From: Aromatoleum toluolicum
GTDB taxonomy: Bacteria > Pseudomonadota > Gammaproteobacteria > Burkholderiales > Rhodocyclaceae
Length of the DNA: 56,397 bases
Assembly: GCF_012911005.2 (NCBI RefSeq)
Contig: NZ_WTVS01000036.1
Coordinates: 1 to 56,397, forward strand
Direction of reading: 5' to 3'
Part shown: one piece after another, positions 23,160 through 30,102 of the stretch
Layout: the number at the start of each line of letters is the position of its first letter
How positions within the stretch are numbered: the first letter of the stretch is position 1
Program-made: the position numbers and the translations under genes
The notes under the pieces: model-generated
What the model was told of the DNA's origin: nothing
The model's database searches: none
What the model saw: the letters and a program-made list of their open reading frames with translations, nothing else

Positions 23160-24146
23160 GTGCCGGGGCTGCCCATGAGCTTGCCTGTCCTCGCCGTCAC
23201 GAGTGGCGAGCCGGCCGGCATCGGTCCCGAGCTGTGCGCGCATCTGGCCGGGCGCGACTGGCCGGTGCGCACCGTCGTCCTCGGCGACATCGGGCTGATC
23301 GGCGAGCGCGCCGCTGGCCGCGTCGCGGTCGTGCCCTTCGATTCCGCACGCGCTGCGGCGCCGGCGAACGCACTTGAAGTGCTGCATGTGCCGCTGGCCG
23401 TGCCGGCGCGTGCCGGCACGCTCGACGCGGCGAACGCCCCCTACGTGCTCGCGCTGCTCGATCGCGCGCTGGCGGGCTGCCGCAGCGGCGAGTTCGCCGG
23501 GATGGTGACCGCCCCGGTACACAAGGGCGTCATCAACGACGCCGGCGTGGCCTTCAGCGGGCATACCGAGTATCTCGCGGAGCATACCGGCACGCCGCTG
23601 GTGGTGATGATGCTGGTGGGCGGCGGCATGCGCGTTGCGCTCGCGACGACGCACCTGCCGCTCGCGGCGGTGCCGGCGGCGATCACGCGCGAGCTGCTGG
23701 AGGCGACGCTGCGCATCCTGCACGGCGACCTGGTGCGGCATTTCGGCCTGACGGCGCCGCGCATCCTCGTCGCCGGCCTGAATCCGCACGCGGGCGAGGG
23801 CGGCCACATGGGGCGCGAGGAGATCGAGGTGATCACGCCGGTGCTGGAGAAGCTGCGCGGCGAGGGCATGCAGCTCGCCGGGCCGCTGCCTGCCGACACG
23901 CTGTTCGTGCCGCACACGCTGGCGCAGGGCGACGCGGTGCTGGCGATGTACCACGACCAGGGCCTGCCGGTATTGAAGCACGCGAGTTTCGGCGGTGGCG
24001 TGAATGTGACGCTGGGCCTGCCGATCATCCGCACGTCGGTCGATCACGGCACCGCACTCGATCTCGCCGGAACGGGAAAGGCCGATCCGGGCAGCCTGTT
24101 CGCGGCGGTCGAGCTCGCGATCGCGATGGCGGGCGCACGCGGCTGA
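23160..24146 (+). CDS. pdxA: 4-hydroxythreonine-4-phosphate dehydrogenase
   Basis: NAD-dependent oxidation in pyridoxal 5'-phosphate synthesis. The 328 residues show the N-terminal VTSGEPAGIGPEL, the metal-site histidines in APVHKGVINDAG and YHDQGLPVLKH, FSGHTEYLAEHTG, and the C-terminal IRTSVDHGTALDLAGTG. GTG 23160 is preceded by AAGGAG nine bases away; ATG 23175 is the alternative. Conserved third gene in the lptD-surA-pdxA-rsmA order. Confidence 0.96.
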   Translation: MPGLPMSLPVLAVTSGEPAGIGPELCAHLAGRDWPVRTVVLGDIGLIGERAAGRVAVVPFDSARAAAPANALEVLHVPLAVPARAGTLDAANAPYVLALLDRALAGCRSGEFAGMVTAPVHKGVINDAGVAFSGHTEYLAEHTGTPLVVMMLVGGGMRVALATTHLPLAAVPAAITRELLEATLRILHGDLVRHFGLTAPRILVAGLNPHAGEGGHMGREEIEVITPVLEKLRGEGMQLAGPLPADTLFVPHTLAQGDAVLAMYHDQGLPVLKHASFGGGVNVTLGLPIIRTSVDHGTALDLAGTGKADPGSLFAAVELAIAMAGARG

Positions 24147-24183
24147 CAGCCGAATTCTTTCAACCTGAGTGCCGGTCGACCCG

Positions 24184-24257
24184 CCCGCGCGACGGCGGCT
24201 TCCGGTCCTCGTTGGCGCGGGGCGGACGCCTCGGCCCGAAAGCCGCCGTCGCGCGGG
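24184..24257. repeat. 18-bp perfect inverted repeat between pdxA and rsmA
   Basis: Left arm 24184-24201 (CCCGCGCGACGGCGGCTT) and right arm 24240-24257 are exact reverse complements, separated by 38 bases. It lies inside an otherwise unexplained 166-bp spacer in an operon. There is no T-tract after the right arm, so it is not a classical terminator. In RNA it would form a very stable 18-bp stem. Function unknown. Confidence 0.8.
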
Positions 24258-24312
24258 CTGCATCACGGAAGCACCGTCGCTTCGGCGTCGCCGACAACCT
24301 ATAGAGACATCG

Positions 24313-25098
24313 ATGACCGAGCATCACGCGCGCAAGCGCTTCGGGCAGAACTTCCTGTCCGACCCCAACATCATCCGCAAGATTGTCGATGCGATCCGCC
24401 CTGCCGTGGGGGACACCATCGTCGAGATCGGCCCGGGTCTCGCGGCCATGACCGATCCGCTGGTCGAGCGCCTCGGGCACATGCACGTGGTCGAGATCGA
24501 CCGCGACCTGATCGCACGCCTGAAGGAACGCTACACGCCGGAGCGCCTGACGATCCACGAGGGCGACGCGCTGAAGTTCGATTTCGGCACCCTGGGGGCG
24601 CCGCTGCGCGTGGTGGGCAACCTGCCGTACAACATCTCGACGCCGCTGCTGTTCCACCTCGCGTCCTTCGCCGAGAGCGTCACGGACATGACCTTCATGC
24701 TGCAGAAGGAGGTCGTGATGCGCATGGTGGCCGAGCCGGGGACCGAGGAATACGGGCGGCTGTCGGTGATGCTGCAGTACCGCTTCCGCATGGCACGCCT
24801 GTTCGACGTGCCGCCGGGGGCGTTCCGGCCCGCGCCGAAGGTGACCTCGAGCATCGTGCGCATGGTGCCGCTGCCGCCCGACCAGCTCGGTGCGCAGGAC
24901 GAGGCGCTGCTCGGCCGCATCGTCGCGGCGGCCTTCGGGCAGCGGCGCAAGACGCTGCGCAACACGCTGCGCGATTTCCTCGACGAGCAGGACTTTGCGG
25001 CCTTGGGCGTGGATCCGGGGCTGCGCGGCGAGCGGCTGAGCGTCACCGACTACGTCAATATCGCGAACCACGTCGCGAAGAAGGGCGTCTCGGCCTAG
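24313..25098 (+). CDS. rsmA: 16S rRNA dimethyladenosine transferase (KsgA)
   Basis: Dimethylates the two adjacent adenosines in helix 45 of 16S rRNA. The protein of 261 residues begins [18 protein letters not shown], contains the SAM motif [14 protein letters not shown] and the catalytic motif NLPYNIS, and ends with the family's C-terminal helical domain ([13 protein letters not shown]). The frame is open upstream but the match starts at ATG 24313. Last gene of the operon, followed by the terminator at 25126. Confidence 0.96.
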   Translation: MTEHHARKRFGQNFLSDPNIIRKIVDAIRPAVGDTIVEIGPGLAAMTDPLVERLGHMHVVEIDRDLIARLKERYTPERLTIHEGDALKFDFGTLGAPLRVVGNLPYNISTPLLFHLASFAESVTDMTFMLQKEVVMRMVAEPGTEEYGRLSVMLQYRFRMARLFDVPPGAFRPAPKVTSSIVRMVPLPPDQLGAQDEALLGRIVAAAFGQRRKTLRNTLRDFLDEQDFAALGVDPGLRGERLSVTDYVNIANHVAKKGVSA

Positions 25099-25125
25099 TT
25101 CGGGCGGATCGGGGCGGTAGACGAC

Positions 25126-25154
25126 AAAAAGCCGGGTCGCCCCGGCTTTTTTTT
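25126..25154. terminator. strong intrinsic terminator after rsmA
   Basis: GCCGGG (25131-25136), loop TCGC and CCCGGC (25141-25146), flanked by AAAAA before and eight T after. It therefore works for rsmA on the plus strand and, through the A-tract, for the convergent DUF2892 gene. Confidence 0.93.
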
Positions 25155-25173
25155 GCGATGTCGCGAAGGACGT

Positions 25174-25368
25174 TCAGGCCTTCTTCATCGGGCAGGTGTT
25201 CACGCCGAAGATCGAGTAGGCCGGGCACCAGCCCATCAGGCCGGTGGCGAGGGGGACGACGCCGATCCAGGTCCAGGGGGCGCCGATGCCCATGATCGCG
25301 AGACCGATCAGGATCAGGCCCGCGACGATGCGAAGGATCTTGTCGATGCCGCCGACGTTTGCATTCAT
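25174..25368 (-). CDS. DUF2892 small inner-membrane protein
   Basis: 64 residues with two hydrophobic helices (about 10-30 and 32-47) and the DUF2892 pattern: short N-terminus, DKILRIVAGLILIGLA, then GWCPAYSIFGVNTCP with Cys48 and Cys59. The same module is often fused to or encoded beside rhodaneses and sulfide-handling genes, so a role near sulfur or persulfide stress is possible but only inferred. ATG 25368 has CGGAGC seven bases upstream. A Crp/Fnr gene lies directly upstream on the same strand, with a palindrome between the two. Confidence 0.9.
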   Translation of the reverse strand: MNANVGGIDKILRIVAGLILIGLAIMGIGAPWTWIGVVPLATGLMGWCPAYSIFGVNTCPMKKA

Positions 25369-25430
25369 GATTTGCTCCGGGGGTTGTCTAGGTTTGCGAG
25401 CGTATTTCAACACTCGCCGGCCCGCCGGTC

Positions 25431-25446
25431 TGTAACCTCGGTTACA
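25431..25446. promoter_or_regulatory. palindromic operator, probable Crp/Fnr-type site
   Basis: TGTAACCTCGGTTACA: 7-bp arms TGTAACC and GGTTACA are exact reverse complements around a 2-base centre, giving a 16-bp dyad of the size bound by Crp/Fnr dimers. It lies 63 bp upstream of the DUF2892 start and 14 bp past the end of the Crp/Fnr gene. Assignment to that regulator is inferred from position. Confidence 0.65.
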
Positions 25447-25459
25447 CAGCAATGATCGT

Positions 25460-26137
25460 TCAGGTTTGCCGGCCGTCGCTCGCGATGCGGCGCAGGCCTG
25501 CGGGGTCGAGGATCTCGATCTGTTCGCGCGACAGCTTCACCAGGCCCTGCGCGGCGAAGCCCTTGAGCAGGCGGCTGACGAACTCGCGCACGCTGCCGAG
25601 CTCGTCGGCGAGCTGCTGGTGCGTGACGTGCAGCAGGCGCCCCTTGCCGAGGAGCTGGGCGGCGAGGCGCTGGTCGAGGCGGTGGAAGGCGACTTCCTCG
25701 ATGAGCTGCATCAGGTCGGCGATGCGCTCGGCGAAGAGGTGGAACACGAAGCTGCGGAAGGCCGGTTCGGCGAGCAGCGCGTCGAACTCGGGCTTGGGCA
25801 GCATCAGCAGCACGGTGTCGGTCTCGGCGATGCCGCGCGCGTTGTAGTCGTCGTGCCCGAGCAGGCAGGACGAGGAGATGATGCAGGTCTCGCCCGGCGT
25901 GACGCGGTACAGCGGCAGCTCGCGGCCGTTCGGCGCGCATTTGACGACGCGCACCGAGCCTTCGACGACGAAGGGAAATCCTTCGCAGGCTTGATGGTCG
26001 TCGAACAGCAGGGTGCCGGCCGGCACGCGCGCCCAGCGGCCTGCCGCGAGCAGGCGCAGGCGCGCGGCTTCGGGCAGCGCCTCGATTATCGGGTAGCGTG
26101 CGGCGGCGAGGGCGGTATCGTGAGTCGGCGTGCTCAT
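25460..26137 (-). CDS. Crp/Fnr-family transcription regulator
   Basis: 225 residues: cyclic-nucleotide-binding-like beta-roll (about 20-125), dimer helix (about 125-150) and a C-terminal winged helix (about 155-215) with recognition helix VREFVSRLLK, matching both the RExxxR and ExxSR patterns of the family. No N-terminal Fnr iron-sulfur cysteine cluster is present, so it is not a classical oxygen Fnr. Cys51, Cys67, Cys85 and Cys91 sit in the sensor domain; GETCIISSSCLLG could be a thiol-based sensor. It follows xth by 12 bp and precedes DUF2892, its likely target. Ligand unknown. Confidence 0.88.
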   Translation of the reverse strand: MSTPTHDTALAAARYPIIEALPEAARLRLLAAGRWARVPAGTLLFDDHQACEGFPFVVEGSVRVVKCAPNGRELPLYRVTPGETCIISSSCLLGHDDYNARGIAETDTVLLMLPKPEFDALLAEPAFRSFVFHLFAERIADLMQLIEEVAFHRLDQRLAAQLLGKGRLLHVTHQQLADELGSVREFVSRLLKGFAAQGLVKLSREQIEILDPAGLRRIASDGRQT

Positions 26138-26149
26138 GGCGGGTGGCGC

Positions 26150-26911
26150 CTACAGGGCGAGTTCAACGACCACCGGGGCATGGTCGGATGGGCGTTCGAG
26201 CTTGCGCGGCGTCTTGTCTATCGTGCACGCGCGGCAGTTTTCGCGCAGCGCCGGCGAGACGAGGATGTGGTCGATGCGCAGGCCGAAGTTGCGGCGGAAC
26301 GCACCCATGCGGTAATCCCACCACGAATAGCTCTTCTCGGGCTGGTCGAAGAGACGGTAGGCGTCGGCGAGGCCCAGTTCCGTCAGTGCGGCGAATGCGG
26401 CGCGTTCGGGCGGCGAGACGTGGATCTCTTCCTTCCAGTCGGGGTGGGCGTCGCGGTCTTCGGGGGCGATGTTGAAGTCGCCGGCGAGCACGAGGCGCTC
26501 GTGGGCCTTCATCTCGTCGCGCAGCCACTCGGTGAGGGCGGCGAGCCAGCGCAGCTTGTATTCGAACTTGTCGGAGCCGACGGCCTGGCCGTTGGGGAAG
26601 TAGGCACTGACGATGCGCACGCCGCCGATGGTCGCGGCGATGATGCGCTTCTGTTCGTCGGCGAAGCCTGGAATGTCGCGCGTCGTCTCACCCGACGCGT
26701 GCGGGCTGAGGATCGCGACACCGTTGTAGGTCTTCTGGCCGTTGTACACCGCGCGGTAGCCGGCCGCCTCGAGTTCGGCGGCGGGGAAGGCCTTGTCCTC
26801 CATCTTGAGCTCCTGCAGGCACAGGGCGTCGGGCCGGTTGGCGGCGAGCCAGTCGAGCACGTGGGGCAGGCGGACCTTGAGGGAGTTGACGTTCCAGGTG
26901 GCGATCTTCAT
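26150..26911 (-). CDS. xth: exodeoxyribonuclease III (AP endonuclease)
   Basis: Base-excision repair nuclease. The 253 residues contain the EEP-family active-site motifs: ATWNVNSL, LQELKMED (metal Glu), VSAYFPNG, LAGDFNIAPEDRD, SWWDYR, LRIDHILVS and the final SDHAPVVVEL (catalytic His). ATG 26911 (MKIATWN) is the family start; the frame is open 16 codons further. Directly upstream of the Crp/Fnr gene, probably co-transcribed. Confidence 0.95.
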   Translation of the reverse strand: MKIATWNVNSLKVRLPHVLDWLAANRPDALCLQELKMEDKAFPAAELEAAGYRAVYNGQKTYNGVAILSPHASGETTRDIPGFADEQKRIIAATIGGVRIVSAYFPNGQAVGSDKFEYKLRWLAALTEWLRDEMKAHERLVLAGDFNIAPEDRDAHPDWKEEIHVSPPERAAFAALTELGLADAYRLFDQPEKSYSWWDYRMGAFRRNFGLRIDHILVSPALRENCRACTIDKTPRKLERPSDHAPVVVELAL

Positions 26912-27070
26912 GGGTGTGTTGGCAGTCGGATGGCGGTTTCCCGCGGGCCGGCGCGCCACGAGGGCGTGGTACCGACAATGCCGGCATTCTGCCCGACGTG
27001 GCCGATCCTGTGGCGATATGCGTCGCCTGGCTGAGTCGCCACCTCGGCGCGGCGCTGGCGAAGCAGAGCG

Positions 27071-27613
27071 CTAGCCTTCGCGCCGCGCGCCGCAGTCGGC
27101 TCCGAGCCAGCGTGCGTCGGTGTCCATCTGCATGTCTCCGCGCTGGGAATTCATATGCACCCGCGTCGTGAAGTGTTCGGGTGTGTGGACGTTTGCTTCG
27201 AAGTTGCCCGTGGCGGTGGGGTGCGTGCACGTGAGGTGGCCGCGTACGGTGCTGCCGGATTTCACGACCTTGTCGAGGGTGCAGTTGCCTTCGGTCTTGC
27301 CCGAGAAAATGGTGTCGGATTTCGCTTGTGCGGGGGTGATGCAGCTGCGCACGGTGCCGTCGTTGCCGAGGCTGACGCCGCGTGCGGCCATCTGCTGCTC
27401 GACCATGCGCCGCATGTCGGGGGGGAGGCCGCGGAGGTACTGCTGGGCCTGTGCCATCTGCGCGGACATGTCGGGCAGGCCGGCGATGTTGAGCCGGGTC
27501 GAGCGGAATTCCCACAGGCCGGGGCGGATGTCCGTCGGCTGTGCGGCGCCGGCGATGCCGGTCGCGGCCAGGCCGGCGATGAGGAGGAGGGGGCGGTAGC
27601 GGGCAGGGGTCAT
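27071..27613 (-). CDS. DUF3617 secreted protein
   Basis: 180 residues with a signal peptide (LLLIAGLAATGIAGAA) followed by DIRPGLWEFRS, the typical DUF3617 start, and two cysteines (SCITPAQAK, GNCTLDKV) plus later CTH and DCG. DUF3617 proteins are periplasmic and of unknown function. A weak hairpin (27010-27042) lies downstream. Its start is divergent, by 24 bp, from the small ORF at 27638. Confidence 0.87.
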   Translation of the reverse strand: MTPARYRPLLLIAGLAATGIAGAAQPTDIRPGLWEFRSTRLNIAGLPDMSAQMAQAQQYLRGLPPDMRRMVEQQMAARGVSLGNDGTVRSCITPAQAKSDTIFSGKTEGNCTLDKVVKSGSTVRGHLTCTHPTATGNFEANVHTPEHFTTRVHMNSQRGDMQMDTDARWLGADCGARREG

Positions 27614-27637
27614 GGTCGGGATTCGTGAAACAGCGGT

Positions 27638-27826
27638 TTGACGGCGCGCGGCGCGGTTGGTTTCGCGTTCGTCGTCGCGGGCCTGTCGCTCGGCGCGCTG
27701 TGGCAGGTGCGCAACGCCTCGCGCACGCCGATGCCCGACTTCTCGCGCCGAGAATTGAGCGACGCCGGCGAGCGCCATCACCGCACCTACATCGCCGCGC
27801 TGCGCGGCGAGCCGGTCGGGGACTGA
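27638..27826 (+). CDS. small one-helix membrane ORF next to flippase remnant (doubtful)
   Basis: 62 residues from a TTG start, with one hydrophobic helix (GAVGFAFVVAGLSLGALW) and a basic-acidic tail. No family is recognised and no clear ribosome site is present. Its TGA abuts the ATG of the decayed flippase gene. It may be the tail of a larger polysaccharide-cluster gene lost by deletion rather than a working gene. Confidence 0.3.
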   Translation: MTARGAVGFAFVVAGLSLGALWQVRNASRTPMPDFSRRELSDAGERHHRTYIAALRGEPVGD

Positions 27827-28423
27827 ATGCGCACCGGCAACGTCTCCGCGGCCACGCCCGCATCTGCCGCCGTCACCCCGCGCCTGGGCCGTCTCGCGGC
27901 ATGTGGCGCGCTGCTCGCGATGGGCGAGCAGGCGTGCAAGATCCTGCTGCAGTTCGGCGGCATCGTCGTCCTCGCGCACCTGCTGTCGCCGGGCGACTAT
28001 GGCCTGCTCGCGATGGTCACGGCGATCGTCGGCATCGGCGAAGTGCTCGCGCGCCTTCGGCCTGTCGGCAGCCGCCATGCAGGCACGCAGCGTCTCGCCC
28101 CAGCAGCGCAGCAACCTCTTCTGGATCAACAGCGCGATCGGCCTGCTGCTCGCGCTCACCGTGTTCGCGGCGGCGCCCGCGATCGGGGCCTTCTACGCAC
28201 AGCCCGCGCTACAACCGATTGTGCAGGCGCTCGCCCCGAGCTCAACCGCGACATGCGCTTCGGCCGCCTGGCTTCCGCCGACGTCGGCGGCCAGGCGCTG
28301 GGCCTCGCCGCCGGGGTCACGCTCGCGCTGCGCGGCCACGGCCACGGGGCGCTCGCCGCCCAGCAGCTCGGCCAGGCGCTCGGGAACGAGGGCATCGAGT
28401 ATTTCGGCATCGGGCGCGCCTGA
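27827..28423 (+). pseudogene. frameshifted, truncated polysaccharide flippase (Wzx-like) remnant
   Basis: Three stretches of one O-antigen/exopolysaccharide flippase can be read across two frames. Frame A gives ILLQFGGIVVLAHLLSPGDYGLLAMVTAIVGIGEVLAR; near 28050 the match jumps to another frame (FGLSAAAMQARSVSPQQ.., NLFWINSAIGLLLALT); near 28240 it returns to frame A (ELNRDMRFGRLASADVGGQALG.., AAQQLGQAL). The intact family is about 450-500 residues with 12-14 helices; here only the first 180 or so remain and material is missing around the second jump. It is therefore inactivated. It may mark a former polysaccharide locus that included the downstream nucleotidyltransferase. Confidence 0.78.
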
Positions 28424-28507
28424 GCCGTTCCCGTTTCAATCCCCGCGACCGTGCGGCCGTGCGCCGCGCGGCGGGGCTTCCTTTTCATCCATGAGAGAGG
28501 TGTCGCT

Positions 28508-29611
28508 ATGGCAAAAGCAATGATTCTGGCCGCGGGGCAGGGCACGCGGGTGCGTCCGCTGACAAAGAACGTGCCCAAGCCGATGGTGCCGATTCTCGGC
28601 AAGCCGGTGCTGGAATACCTGATCGAACATCTCGCGCGCTTCGGCGTGAAGGAGATCATGATCAACGTCGCCTTCAACCATCACAAGATCGAGGACTACT
28701 TCCGCGACGGCCACCGCTGGGGCGTCGAGATCGGCTACTCCTACGAGGGCGTGCGCGACCACGGCGAGATCGTGCCCAAGGCGCTCGGCTCGGCCGGCGG
28801 CATGCGCCGCATCCAGGACTTCGGCGGCTTCTTCGACCAGACCACGCTGGTGATCTGCGGCGACGCGCTGATCGACCTCGACATCCGCGCCGCCCTCGAC
28901 GAACACCGCCACAAGAAGGCGCTCGCGAGCGTCGTCACGCTCGAAGTGCCGCGCGAGCAGGTGCAGAACTACGGCGTCGTCGTCACCGATGCGAACGGGC
29001 GCGTGAAGTCCTTCCAAGAGAAACCCAGCCCCGCAGCCGCGAAGTCCACCCTCGCGAGCACCGGCATCTACATCTTCGAGCCGGAAGCCATCGACCTGAT
29101 CCCGCCGGGGCGCGAATTCGACATCGGCAGCGAGCTCTTCCCGCTGCTCGTCGCCGAGGAGCGCCCCTTCTACGCCCAGACCCGCTTCTTCAACTGGATC
29201 GACATCGGCCGCCTCACCGACTACTGGGCCGTGCTGCAGCGCGTGCTGCGCGGCGAGATCGCGCAGATGGACATGCCCGGCACCGAGATCCGGCCCGGCG
29301 TGTGGGTCGGCCTCAACACCTCGATCGAATGGGACAGCGTGCAGGTCGTCGGCCCCGTCTACATCGGCTCCGGCGTGCGCATCGACCCCGGCGTATCGGT
29401 CATCGGCCCGACCTGGATCGGCCACGGCAGCCATCTGCGCGCCGGGTCGCGGGTCGAGCGCAGCATCCTGTTCGAATACACGCGGGTCGGCGAAGGGCAG
29501 CGCTTCAGCGAGAAGATCCTCTCGCCGCAGTACTGCGTGGACCGCTCGGGCGAAACGCTCTACGTCGGCGACGACCGCACCGAACTGCGCTGGGGCGACG
29601 CGCGGGCCTGA
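28508..29611 (+). CDS. sugar-1-phosphate nucleotidyltransferase with C-terminal left-handed beta-helix
   Basis: 367 residues. N-terminal GT-A pyrophosphorylase domain (1-235) with MILAAGQGTRVRPLT, KPMVPILGKPVLEYL, LVICGDALIDLD (metal Asp) and FQEKPSP. C-terminal hexapeptide-repeat beta-helix (about 255-335: GVWVGLNTSI, GPVYIGSGVRI, GPTWIGHGSHL). This architecture is that of GDP-mannose or glucose-1-phosphate nucleotidyltransferases (COG1208); the exact sugar cannot be read. ATG 28508 follows an AGAGAGG site. Beside a flippase remnant, so probably for surface polysaccharide. Confidence 0.88.
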   Translation: MAKAMILAAGQGTRVRPLTKNVPKPMVPILGKPVLEYLIEHLARFGVKEIMINVAFNHHKIEDYFRDGHRWGVEIGYSYEGVRDHGEIVPKALGSAGGMRRIQDFGGFFDQTTLVICGDALIDLDIRAALDEHRHKKALASVVTLEVPREQVQNYGVVVTDANGRVKSFQEKPSPAAAKSTLASTGIYIFEPEAIDLIPPGREFDIGSELFPLLVAEERPFYAQTRFFNWIDIGRLTDYWAVLQRVLRGEIAQMDMPGTEIRPGVWVGLNTSIEWDSVQVVGPVYIGSGVRIDPGVSVIGPTWIGHGSHLRAGSRVERSILFEYTRVGEGQRFSEKILSPQYCVDRSGETLYVGDDRTELRWGDARA

Positions 29612-29861
29612 GCCTCTAGCGCGCGGATCGGCCGGGTACGACATGCGGCTGCCCGGCCGGCGGCGATGCCGCGATCTCCCCACGGCGGGCCGCTGCCGCG
29701 TCGGCCGTCTTTACATCTTATTTCACATTTGTCGCGGGAACTGCAGCATGCGACCGTATGTCTTTGTAAATATGACTGGTTCGCGTGCGTGGCGTGAATC
29801 GTGCTTTCCAACTTATCAGGGGGGACTGGTCATCAGTCCTTGAACAGTTCCGGCGTCCCGC

Positions 29862-30056
29862 ATGGAGATCGCGATCGTGGAATACCATGGAACCGAGATG
29901 CGCGTGGATTGGGTGATGCGCCAATACGTCGAAACCATCATCCAGTATCTGGCCCGCGGTGGGAGTCTGGCGAACGCGCGAATGAACATGACCGAGCGCG
30001 GCGTTCCCGTCCACGTGCAGGACCGCGTGTTCGAAGGTCACGCTGCGCTGCAGTGA
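29862..30056 (+). CDS. hypothetical small protein
   Basis: 64 residues, MEIAIVEYHGTEMRVDW..., no signal peptide, no membrane helix, no cysteine. It reads like a small soluble alpha/beta protein. No family recognised and no strong ribosome site before ATG 29862. It is preceded by the most AT-rich stretch in the window (about 29710-29790), which may hold its promoter. Coding character (high GC3, sensible composition) supports a real gene. Confidence 0.55.
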   Translation: MEIAIVEYHGTEMRVDWVMRQYVETIIQYLARGGSLANARMNMTERGVPVHVQDRVFEGHAALQ

Positions 30057-30086
30057 CCCAGCGGGAGCGGGAGCGCTGTAGCGCAG

Positions 30087-30102
30087 CGCCCCCGTCGGGG
30101 CG
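30087..30102 (-). terminator. hairpin just past prlC
   Basis: CGCCCC / GGGGCG arms with loop CGTC lie immediately after the prlC stop. No T-tract follows, so terminator function is tentative. Confidence 0.35.

Noticed and set aside
29749-29844. A 31-codon ORF (MRPYVFVNMTGS...) in the AT-rich patch
   Set aside because: No ribosome site, very short, and codon use unlike the neighbours; more likely leader or promoter DNA.
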